Source: Firmicutes bacterium UBA1422 (lineage in GTDB: Bacteria > Bacillota > Clostridia > Peptostreptococcales > Anaerovoracaceae). From it: a stretch of 10,912 nt of DNA. Location of the stretch: positions 32,286 through 43,197 of the forward strand of contig DBPK01000022.1 in the NCBI GenBank assembly GCA_002304835.1, written 5' to 3'. The position numbers were made by a program, and so were the translations under genes. The notes below the pieces were generated by a model. It did not search any database, was not told the origin of the DNA, and saw only the letters and a list, made by a program, of their open reading frames with translations. Shown in pieces: positions 6,452 to 10,912 of this stretch (positions within the stretch are counted from its first letter, which is position 1; every line of letters starts with the position of its first letter).

Positions 6452-6733
6452 ATGTTCAAAATTTTTTATATAATCATTGCCATCCTGGCCATATTGACCA
6501 CCTATGCGCAGCTCAGTGACCGGGGCATATTCGCCAGCAGACTTGTAAAGCTCTCTCTGCTGGTAATCGGGACCGGCTTCATGGTGTTTTCTGTGATATA
6601 TCTTTGGAGGACCATGTCCTTTGCCATCGCAGCCGGGGCATTTCTTATCTTCATGATAATCGTTTTCATCATGCCTGCTTTTACTCATCCCCACGGAAGA
6701 CCAAGAGGCATGGACAAAGAACAGAAAAAATAG
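6452..6733 (+). CDS. Small three-helix membrane protein
   Basis: 93 residues. The ATG at 6452 was chosen because GGAGG lies 6 bases upstream. Hydrophobic segments at about 2-18 (FKIFYIIIAILAILTTY), 31-50 and 55-76 suggest three membrane helices. The tail is basic and polar (HPHGRPRGMDKEQKK) and likely cytoplasmic. I recognise no family. It diverges from the ilvA leader, but nothing in the sequence ties it to isoleucine metabolism. It has its own promoter-like -10 and terminator, so it is probably a single-gene unit. Confidence 0.7.
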   Translation: MFKIFYIIIAILAILTTYAQLSDRGIFASRLVKLSLLVIGTGFMVFSVIYLWRTMSFAIAAGAFLIFMIIVFIMPAFTHPHGRPRGMDKEQKK

Positions 6734-6773
6734 AATCTCCGAAGATATTGATTCTCCGGGGATTTTCTTTTTT
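6734..6773 (+). terminator. Intrinsic terminator after the 93-residue membrane protein
   Basis: AATCTCC (6734-6740) pairs with GGGGATT (6758-6764) with one U-G pair. TTTTCTTTTTT follows. It starts at the stop codon. Confidence 0.72.
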
Positions 6774-6781
6774 ATCATAGG

Positions 6782-6834
6782 ATATCCGTAATTTTTTTTC
6801 GGTTAAATGTAAAATTAAATTGAATATCCGCAAT
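6782..6834. repeat. Two ATATCCGYAAT repeats upstream of the macro gene
   Basis: ATATCCGTAAT at 6782-6792 and ATATCCGCAAT at 6824-6834 differ by one base and start 42 bases apart, about four helical turns. They lie in the 5' region of the macro-domain gene, so they are candidate operator half-sites. I see no convincing -35/-10 pair here. Confidence 0.4.
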
Positions 6835-6869
6835 AAATATGCATACCACCGAAAGGAAGGAGGCATCAT

Positions 6870-7940
6870 ATGCCGTTTGAAATAGTACGCAATGACATCG
6901 TGAATATGCAGGTAGATGCTGTGGTGAACACGGCAAACCCTAACCCTGTCATCGGTTCCGGCGTGGATGCCGGAATACATAAAAAAGCAGGACACAAACT
7001 GATTAAGACTCGGCAGAAAATCGGCTGCATTGACTTCGGTGAGGTTGCCATCACACCTGGATTTGACTTAGAGGCCAAGTATGTCATCCATACGGTTGGT
7101 CCCATTTGGAAGGACGGCAAACATGGGGAGGAGCAGATTTTATCCTCTTGCTATCGGAAGTCCCTGGCACTGGCAAAGGAACATAAATGTGAGTCCATTG
7201 CCTTTCCTCTGATTGCCACAGGTAACTATGGCTTCCCCAAGCCCCTGGCACTGCAAATAGCCGTCCGGGAAATCAGCACCTTCCTTTTGGAAAATGAGAT
7301 GCAGATTTACCTGGTTGTGTTCGGCAAAGAGGCATTTGCCCTGTCGGAAAAACTGTTCAAATCCGTCAGCAGCTACATTGACGAGAACTATATCCACAGC
7401 AAGACTATTGACGAATACGGCACTGACCAGGTTTATGGCTCTCGCCTTGAAACAAGACGAATACGGGACATGCTGAAACGGAGCAATAACATTCCCGAAG
7501 ACATCTGCCCACCGCAGGCTTCGAAGGAATGCCCGGATGTGTCCGTTGGTGCTGGAATGCCGATGGATGACGATGACTGGGGACATTTGCTTGATGGACT
7601 TGACGCAGGGTTCTCCGAAACACTCCTCCATCTGATTGACCGCACTGGCAAGAAAGACTCTGAAGTCTACAATAAAGCCAATGTAGACAGAAAGCTATTC
7701 TCGAAAATCCGCAACAACATGGATTACAAGCCATCCAAGGCAACGGCACTGGCTTTTGCATTTGCCCTGGAACTTGATATAGATGAAACAAAGGACTTTA
7801 TCGGACGGGCTGGATTTGCCCTTTCCCACAGCAGCAAGTTCGATGTTATCGTAGAATATTTCCTTGTATACAGAAACTACGATGTCTTTGAATTGAATGA
7901 AGTCCTCTTTGCCTTCGACCAACCCTTGATAGGCGCATAA
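6870..7940 (+). CDS. Macro-domain protein with helix-turn-helix-like C-terminal domain
   Basis: 356 residues. GGAAGGAGG precedes the ATG. The N-terminal macro domain (about 1-170) carries the ADP-ribose-binding marks: Asp9 (RNDIVN), DAVVNTANP (16-24), the first loop GSGVDAGIHKKAG (29-41; usual form GGGVDGAIH), and the second loop IATGNYGFP (115-123). Such domains bind or hydrolyse ADP-ribose linked to proteins or nucleic acid, or O-acetyl-ADP-ribose. A variable acidic linker (about 205-245) leads to a C-terminal domain (about 246-356). Its segment SEVYNKANVDRKLFSKIR (264-281) followed by SKATALAFAFALELD looks like the helices of an XRE-type DNA-binding domain. It may be a regulator sensing ADP-ribose. 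The VWA gene follows after 81 bases. The gene looks richer in G+C than the flanking spacers. Confidence 0.92.
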   Translation: MPFEIVRNDIVNMQVDAVVNTANPNPVIGSGVDAGIHKKAGHKLIKTRQKIGCIDFGEVAITPGFDLEAKYVIHTVGPIWKDGKHGEEQILSSCYRKSLALAKEHKCESIAFPLIATGNYGFPKPLALQIAVREISTFLLENEMQIYLVVFGKEAFALSEKLFKSVSSYIDENYIHSKTIDEYGTDQVYGSRLETRRIRDMLKRSNNIPEDICPPQASKECPDVSVGAGMPMDDDDWGHLLDGLDAGFSETLLHLIDRTGKKDSEVYNKANVDRKLFSKIRNNMDYKPSKATALAFAFALELDIDETKDFIGRAGFALSHSSKFDVIVEYFLVYRNYDVFELNEVLFAFDQPLIGA

Positions 7941-7969
7941 AAATGTCGCTCGTCATGCGACCATTCATT

Positions 7970-8012
7970 CTCCTGTTTTTCGTATAGTGAAGCTATAATA
8001 AAAAAACAGGAG
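7970..8012 (+). promoter_or_regulatory. Hairpin covering the VWA ribosome binding site, with embedded -10
   Basis: CTCCTGTTTTT (7970-7980) is the exact complement of AAAAACAGGAG (8002-8012), with an inner TATAG/CTATA pair (7983-7987 and 7993-7997). The 3' arm contains the AGGAG of the VWA gene, so in read-through RNA from the macro gene the site would be paired. A perfect TATAAT (7994-7999) lies inside the loop. RNA started from it would lack the 5' arm and be free to translate. The -35 is poor. Confidence 0.5.
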
Positions 8013-8021
8013 GATTTCAAA

Positions 8022-8666
8022 ATGATTGAACTTGTATTTATCTTAGACCGTAGTGGTTCCATGTCGGGACTGGAGAAGGACACTATCGGAGGTTTCAACT
8101 CCATGTTGGAGAAACAGCGCAAAGAACCCGGAGATGCCGTGGTGTCTACAGTGTTGTTTGATAACGAAACCGAGGTCATCCATGACCGTATTGCTATCGC
8201 AGATATACCGAGCCTCACCGACAATGAATACTTTGTCCGTGGCTGCACCGCACTGCTCGATGCTGTGGGTGGAGCAATTCATCACATCGGCAATGTCCAT
8301 AAGTACGCCCGTAAGGAAGATGTGCCGGAAAAGACACTCTTCATCATCACGACAGATGGCATGGAAAATGCCAGCCGCCACTACACCTATGACAAGGTTA
8401 GTGCTATGATTGAACGCCAAAAGGAGCGTTATGGCTGGGAGTTTATTTTCCTCGGTGCCAACATCGATGCGGCGGCAGAAGCCAGAAGATTTGGCATTGA
8501 TGAGTCTATGTCAGTCAACTATAAATGTGATGAAGTCGGAACTGCCCTCAACTATAAGGTTATCAGTGAAGCCATCACAAGCGTAAGATCCTGTAGCGCA
8601 CCGCTATCCGCAGACTGGAAAAAAAAGATTGACGCAGATTACAAGAAACGAGGTGGCAAGAAATGA
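8022..8666 (+). CDS. von Willebrand factor A domain protein
   Basis: 214 residues, a stand-alone VWA domain. AGGAGG precedes the ATG. The metal-ion-dependent adhesion site is complete: DRSGS (Asp9, Ser11, Ser13), Thr76 (RGCTALLDAV) and Asp112 (TTDGMEN). It should bind Mg2+ or Mn2+ and a protein partner. There is no signal peptide or membrane segment, so it is cytosolic. After the core comes YGWEFIFLGANIDA (about 137-150), which completes the Rossmann-like fold, and a basic C-terminus (DYKKRGGKK). The stop codon overlaps the ATG of an ADP-ribosylglycohydrolase remnant (ATGA), indicating former translational coupling. Cytosolic VWA proteins usually serve as scaffolds or partners of enzymes. Its place between a macro-domain protein and a glycohydrolase suggests ADP-ribose metabolism, which is inference. 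Confidence 0.94.
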   Translation: MIELVFILDRSGSMSGLEKDTIGGFNSMLEKQRKEPGDAVVSTVLFDNETEVIHDRIAIADIPSLTDNEYFVRGCTALLDAVGGAIHHIGNVHKYARKEDVPEKTLFIITTDGMENASRHYTYDKVSAMIERQKERYGWEFIFLGANIDAAAEARRFGIDESMSVNYKCDEVGTALNYKVISEAITSVRSCSAPLSADWKKKIDADYKKRGGKK

Positions 8667-8811
8667 TTGGAGCAATTCTGAGCGACATTATCGGCAGCCC
8701 GTAATCGGTAGCCCGTATGAATTTGACCGTGGTAACAAGACAAAGGGTTTTCCTTTGTTCTCCAAGCCCTTTTTGCATAACTCAAAAAAGAAAGTCTTAT
8801 CTTATAAATAA
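8663..8811 (+). pseudogene. Truncated ADP-ribosylglycohydrolase (DraG-like) remnant
   Basis: The ATG overlaps the VWA stop (ATGA). The first 13 codons read MIGAILSDIIGSP and then hit TAA at 8702. Removing one copy of a 14-bp tandem duplication (8690-8717) restores the frame: ...GSPYEFDRGNKTKGFPLFS. This matches the N-terminus of ADP-ribosylglycohydrolases (MIGAI.GDI.GS..EF). The enzymes have about 250-300 residues and continue with a metal-binding FTDDT motif soon after this point. Here the sequence turns into unrelated SKPFLHNSKKK by about 8765 and ends at 8811. So the gene has lost its catalytic body as well as its frame. Intact, it would remove ADP-ribose from proteins or nucleic acid. Confidence 0.8.
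8690..8717 (+). repeat. 14-bp tandem duplication breaking the glycohydrolase frame
   Basis: ATCGGCAGCCCGTA (8690-8703) is followed at once by ATCGGTAGCCCGTA (8704-8717), one mismatch in 14. It adds 14 bases and creates the TAA at 8702-8704. The mismatch suggests the duplication is not brand new. Confidence 0.88.
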
Positions 8812-8870
8812 ACATCATTCTTGTCTTAAACTTGTTTTTATTGTTTATATCGTTACTTTTTTCCAAATAC

Positions 8871-8904
8871 AAAACCCCTGCAATCTTTCAATTGCAGGGG
8901 TTTT
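8871..8904. terminator. Intrinsic terminator beside the tRNA fragment
   Basis: Perfect 14-bp arms (AAAACCCCTGCAAT and complement) with a 6-base loop. T-runs lie within the arms on both strands. It starts 3 bases after the CCA end of the minus-strand tRNA-Pro fragment. It is best read as the original terminator of that tRNA gene and may also stop plus-strand transcripts from the VWA side. Confidence 0.87.
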
Positions 8905-8907
8905 GCT

Positions 8908-8952
8908 TGGTCGGAGCGATAGGACTTGAACCTACGGCCTCTTGACCCCCAG
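8908..8952 (-). other. 3' half of a tRNA-Pro(GGG) gene; probable attachment site
   Basis: Read on the minus strand from 8952: anticodon loop CTGGGGG (T33, anticodon GGG, G37), stem TCAAG, variable AGGCC, T-arm GTAGG/TTCAAGT/CCTAT, acceptor CGCTCCG, discriminator A and an encoded CCA. The 5' half is absent: no CTTGA anticodon stem or CGGAGCG acceptor strand follows at the expected place. A tRNA cut at the anticodon loop is the usual crossover site of tyrosine integrases. The 3' end faces left, so the inserted element lies to the right and the chromosome to the left. It cannot give a functional tRNA. Confidence 0.82.
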
Positions 8953-8964
8953 TTTGAATGTATC

Positions 8965-9063
8965 AGTTTCTGTTAGTTTTAACCAATTCTATTTTGCTTG
9001 TAATAGCAACGTATACAACAGATAAATTCATTAAATGGTTTCATTTAGTTTCAGTTAGTTTTA
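8965..9063 (+). repeat. Direct repeats AGTTTCWGTTAGTTTTA near the attachment site
   Basis: AGTTTCTGTTAGTTTTA at 8965-8981 and AGTTTCAGTTAGTTTTA at 9047-9063 match at 16 of 17 bases. A shorter copy, GTTTCATTTAGTTT, begins at 9038 and overlaps the second. They lie 13-111 bases inside the presumed element end, where integrase arm-type sites are expected. Confidence 0.6.
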
Positions 9064-9078
9064 GATAATACAACTTTG

Positions 9079-9100
9079 ATATTATACAAATATTATACAA
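9079..9100 (+). repeat. Tandem 11-bp repeat ATATTATACAA
   Basis: Two exact copies (9079-9089 and 9090-9100) in helical phase, between the arm-like repeats and the small-RNA promoter. A candidate site for an excision factor or regulator, or simple AT-rich slippage. Confidence 0.55.
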
Positions 9101-9143
9101 ATTAATATAGTAATTATATTCAAAAAATGCCTATATAGGTAAT

Positions 9144-9172
9144 CTGACAAAACTCTTTTTCTGTGATATTAT
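9144..9172 (+). promoter_or_regulatory. Promoter of the candidate small RNA
   Basis: CTGACA (9144-9149), 17-base spacer, TATTAT (9167-9172): 10 of 12 consensus bases. The predicted transcription start, 9179-9180, coincides with the first base of the structured RNA. Confidence 0.6.
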
Positions 9173-9178
9173 ATAATC

Positions 9179-9246
9179 GAAGTCAGAGTTAGTGAAACTG
9201 TCGGGGAATTGTACCCCGAGACTCACTCCTAATGTCTGGCTTTTTT
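9179..9246 (+). ncRNA. Candidate small structured RNA with own terminator
   Basis: About 68 nt. Three stems stack: AAGTCAGA with TCTGGCTT (9180-9187/9235-9242, one G-U); TTA plus GTGA (9189-9195) with TCAC...TAA (9223-9232, a 3-base bulge on the 3' side); and TCGGGG/CCCCGA (9201-9206/9214-9219) with the 7-base loop AATTGTA. Six T end the outer stem, so it doubles as a terminator. No start codon with a ribosome binding site lies within. It overlaps the last codon of a decayed minus-strand frame, so it could act as antisense. I do not recognise an RNA family. The alternative is a minus-strand gene-end or oriT-like structure. Confidence 0.52.
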
Positions 9247-9468
9247 CTTCGTTGTGGTATGTTCTTCAGTGTTCTTTCTTTGCCTTTTGAAGCCAGAATC
9301 AGCCTGTCTTGGAGCGGCAGAGCGACTTTTTTCTGTTTTAGGTGTCATTCTACCTCTTGCTCTATTGAATACCTCTAATGCTTCATTTCCAGAAAGAAAC
9401 ATCGGCTTGTTTTTCCCGGATGCAACTCCTAAAACTTTATATTCTTGTCCTTCCCGGCCTTTTGCGGT
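9229..9468 (-). pseudogene. Unidentified gene fragment (C-terminal part)
   Basis: An open frame of 79 codons without a usable start begins inside the ssb remnant in a different phase and ends at TAG 9229. It reads EYKVLGVASGKNKPMFLSGN, EVFNRARGRMTPK, then a very basic tail (KRQRKNTEEHTTTKKKARH). The ordered middle and basic tail look like the C-terminus of a DNA- or RNA-binding protein. I do not recognise the family. It was probably joined to ssb by a deletion. Confidence 0.4.
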
Positions 9469-9569
9469 CTATCAATAGCTATCGTAAATGATGCTATGGC
9501 AAGGTTGTCTGCTGTGTACCTGACTTCCGTATCTTTTGTTAATCTTCCTATAAGTGTTACATTATTCAT
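9429..9569 (-). pseudogene. ssb: Truncated single-stranded DNA-binding protein gene
   Basis: GAGGTG precedes the ATG at 9569. The frame codes 46 residues: MNNVTLIGRLTKDTEVRY, then LAIASFTIAIDRP, a textbook SSB N-terminus (strands 1-3 of the OB fold), followed by KAGKDKNIKF and TAG. Intact SSBs continue past this point (normally a DF..V.VFGK-like segment and an acidic tail, about 130-150 residues total). So about two thirds is missing. Mobile elements often carry their own ssb to protect transferred single strands, which fits the element context. Confidence 0.83.
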
Positions 9570-9652
9570 TTTCTTTCACCTCTTGTAATATTCTTTGGTT
9601 CCAACTAGATGGTACTGAAAATCGCTTTATATGTTTTGATTATTGTTTGTTT

Positions 9653-9859
9653 GTTTATGGGAATTACGGGTACTTTTTTTGCAACTTACTTTTATTTTGT
9701 TGTGTTTTTTCATATTATTACTATGTTTTTATGAAAAATATTTAACTTCAAAAAATAGTTCCCATTATTCCCAACAATCAATCTATCTATTGCAATCACT
9801 ATGTTTTGATGTTTCGCATTCTTCCCAAATTCTTCCCATAAACTTCCCATTATTCCCAA
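9653..9859. repeat. Phased TTCCC repeats and 16-bp direct repeat
   Basis: TTCCCATTATTCCCAA occurs exactly at 9759-9774 and 9844-9859, 85 bases apart. TTCCC begins at 9759, 9768, 9822, 9833, 9844 and 9853: steps of 11, 11 and 9 bases in the right cluster. GTTTATGGGAA at 9653-9663 is the exact inverse of 9833-9843. The last repeat runs into the final codons of the 9850-10137 gene. The rest of 9570-9849 is AT-rich and holds no gene I can support. Confidence 0.65.
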
Positions 9860-10137
9860 TCAACAAGACCCTTCTCCTTGACAGCTTCCGGGATCTCACA
9901 CCAGAACAGATCGTCAGTTAGATAGACAAAAACGCCGTTGTATTTCTCCCAGTGATTGTCTCCCAGATAGGTTACACGCCTCACTCTCCGCATACCTTCC
10001 CGGAGCAGTACATGCTGCCACTTCTCCGGTTTTCTGCTGTCATGCACAATATTGATCCATTCAACATTCGCAAGGTCTTCGTCTCCTACATCCCAGAATT
10101 TCTCTGTAGAAAAATATTTTCCTTCAGGTCTTCTCAT
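9850..10137 (-). CDS. Small hypothetical protein (DUF551-like layout)
   Basis: 95 residues. GGGAGGGT lies 7 bases before the ATG at 10137, and the ATG overlaps the TGA of the preceding small frame (ATGA). No signal peptide or membrane segment. Trp and Tyr are frequent (six Trp). The order VEWINI (25-30), HVLLREG (42-48), VRRVTYLGDNHWEKY and a C-terminal EIPEAVKEKG loosely recalls DUF551 proteins of phages and mobile elements (WI.V.D.LP...VLV...), but this is weak. Function unknown. It belongs to a minus-strand run of tightly packed small genes in the presumed element. Confidence 0.68.
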   Translation of the reverse strand: MRRPEGKYFSTEKFWDVGDEDLANVEWINIVHDSRKPEKWQHVLLREGMRRVRRVTYLGDNHWEKYNGVFVYLTDDLFWCEIPEAVKEKGLVDWE

Positions 10138-10235
10138 AATTCTACCCTCCCATACATTTTCAGTGTTTCTTCTGCCTGGAGCTGTGCATAGGTTTTTCCC
10201 TGCCTTTTTGCTCCCAGGTTTTTTTCATCTAACAA
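10134..10235 (-). CDS. Very small overlapping frame, possibly frameshifted
   Basis: From a TTG at 10235 the frame codes 33 residues (LDEKNLGAKRQGKTYAQLQA, then EETLKMYGRVEL) and ends at TGA 10134, overlapping the next ATG by four bases. The composition looks like real protein. The start is poor: no clear ribosome binding site, and it overlaps the 3' end of the upstream gene. Adding one A to a run at about 10240 would join it to a frame opened by ATG 10278 (MALLKKAEEEKEKK) into one protein of about 49 residues. Confidence 0.4.
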   Translation of the reverse strand: MLDEKNLGAKRQGKTYAQLQAEETLKMYGRVEL

Positions 10236-10912
10236 GCTTTTTCTCTTTTTCTTCTTCCGCTTTTTTCAACAATGCCATCAAATAGATCTCTGAGCCATAA
10301 AGTAAACTCCAGATTGCGATCTGAAACCTCTTTCGCTATGCGATTATAAGCAACTGTAGCATCTATCTCTCTTTCTACATCTTCCGAACCAAGGTTTCTA
10401 TATGCAGTTATGGCACTTAACATAGCAGTTAAATCAATCTGTTCCGGTTTATATCTTTCGCTTATTATTAACGAGGGGGCCTCTTCCTGCATTTTTTCTT
10501 CATATTTTTTGCTAAATATTTTTGCTATTTTTGATTTTAGCTCAAAGGCTCTTGCTGTATCCAGGTCTTTCTTGCCCATATCGGCAATATCATCATCTGA
10601 CAACTCATCACTAAGCTGAACAATATAATTGTTCGGCCGCTTCTGGATTTTATCGAAAAACTTTTCTCTGTAAACAACAGGGATATCAACCCCAATATCA
10701 GCGAGAAATGCAGCTTTATAGGTTAAGTCTTTACCGAGTATGTTGACGATATCCTTTTCCGATCTTCCACTAAGTAGGTAGCTTTCGATTGAGGCTAAAC
10801 TTGCCCTACCGACATTATGATCCTTAAATGATGATGTTTCTATCAGACGATTGACTTTTTCAATTATTTCTTCTGCTTTTTTTTGGTTGATTTTATGTTC
10901 AATCGTTGGATA
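10229..10912 (-). CDS. Hypothetical protein, 5' end beyond the window
   Basis: The frame is open without a stop from the right edge (10912) to TAG at 10229: 227 codons. No ATG, GTG or TTG precedes the TTG at 10603, but the protein-like sequence upstream shows that the gene starts outside the window. Readable segments: HKINQKKAEEIIEKVNRLIE (charged helix), VGRASLASIESYLLSGRSEK, YKAAFLADIGVDIPVVYREK, NNYIVQLSDELSDDDIADMG, YKPEQIDLTAMLSAITAYRN, LEFTLWLRDLFDG. It looks helical, soluble and cytosolic. I recognise no family or catalytic motif. The end (GRRKREKAC) looks unlike the rest, and the same bases in the next frame give AEEEKEKK, so a frameshift near 10275 is possible. Confidence 0.7.
   Translation of the reverse strand, partial: YPTIEHKINQKKAEEIIEKVNRLIETSSFKDHNVGRASLASIESYLLSGRSEKDIVNILGKDLTYKAAFLADIGVDIPVVYREKFFDKIQKRPNNYIVQLSDELSDDDIADMGKKDLDTARAFELKSKIAKIFSKKYEEKMQEEAPSLIISERYKPEQIDLTAMLSAITAYRNLGSEDVEREIDATVAYNRIAKEVSDRNLEFTLWLRDLFDGIVEKSGRRKREKAC

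Larger units (their letters stand above)
8953..10912. mobile_element. Presumed end of an integrated element (partial)
   Basis: The element is inferred from the tRNA-Pro 3' fragment at 8908-8952, arm-site-like repeats next to it, a decayed ssb gene, and small overlapping genes of unknown function. Its other end, the intact tRNA and any integrase are outside the window. It could be an integrative conjugative element, prophage or satellite; decay of ssb suggests that at least this end is not fully functional. Confidence 0.48.

Noticed and set aside
8908..8952. Functional tRNA gene
   Set aside because: D-arm, 5' acceptor strand and 5' anticodon stem are absent.
9254..9745. Plus-strand open frames over the ssb region and spacer
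   Set aside because: They are antisense to the recognisable ssb remnant or consist of low-complexity Phe/Leu/Tyr codons from AT-rich DNA, with no ribosome binding sites.
9653..9859. CRISPR array
   Set aside because: Repeats are 5-16 bp, unevenly spaced and without spacers of uniform length; no cas genes are seen.
10601..10603. TTG at 10603 as the true start of the right-edge gene
   Set aside because: The same frame stays open and protein-like for another 103 codons to the window edge.

Overview
The window looks like part of a low-GC Firmicute chromosome, most likely a member of the Clostridia. The grounds are AT-rich spacers, strong GGAGG-type ribosome binding sites, intrinsic terminators after most genes, and Lys/Tyr-rich secreted proteins with fibronectin-III-like C-termini. 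I cannot name a species from the sequence.

Left part (1-4370): the 5' end of a minus-strand membrane protein (DUF4153-like), a small plus-strand membrane protein, a plus-strand lipoprotein, a minus-strand GNAT acetyltransferase, and two paralogous minus-strand secreted proteins. One of the paralogues (2338-3317) carries a one-base frameshift that removes its normal C-terminus.

Middle part (4371-6780): a minus-strand isoleucine-entry module, ilvA (threonine ammonia-lyase with an ACT domain) followed by ridA, which removes the reactive enamine that IlvA makes. The strongest regulatory find of the window lies upstream of ilvA. A consensus promoter is followed by a 31-codon open frame with a good ribosome binding site and 10 isoleucine codons, then an intrinsic terminator, then ilvA. 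This is the layout of ribosome-mediated transcription attenuation. A small membrane protein gene diverges from the same control region.

Right-middle part (6782-8811): a plus-strand set of a macro-domain protein with a helix-turn-helix-like C-terminal region, a von Willebrand A protein, and a broken ADP-ribosylglycohydrolase whose ATG overlaps the VWA stop codon. Together they suggest an ADP-ribose-related system that has lost its third member through a 14-bp tandem duplication and a 3' truncation.

Right end (8871-10912): a 45-bp 3' half of a tRNA-Pro(GGG) gene, including CCA, sits beside a terminator and lacks its 5' half. This is the usual scar of an element integrated into a tRNA gene. By its orientation, the element lies to the right. 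That side holds arm-site-like direct repeats, a candidate self-standing small RNA (about 68 nt, with promoter, three stacked stems and terminator), a decayed ssb gene, an array of helically phased TTCCC repeats, and a run of overlapping small hypothetical genes that continue past the window edge.
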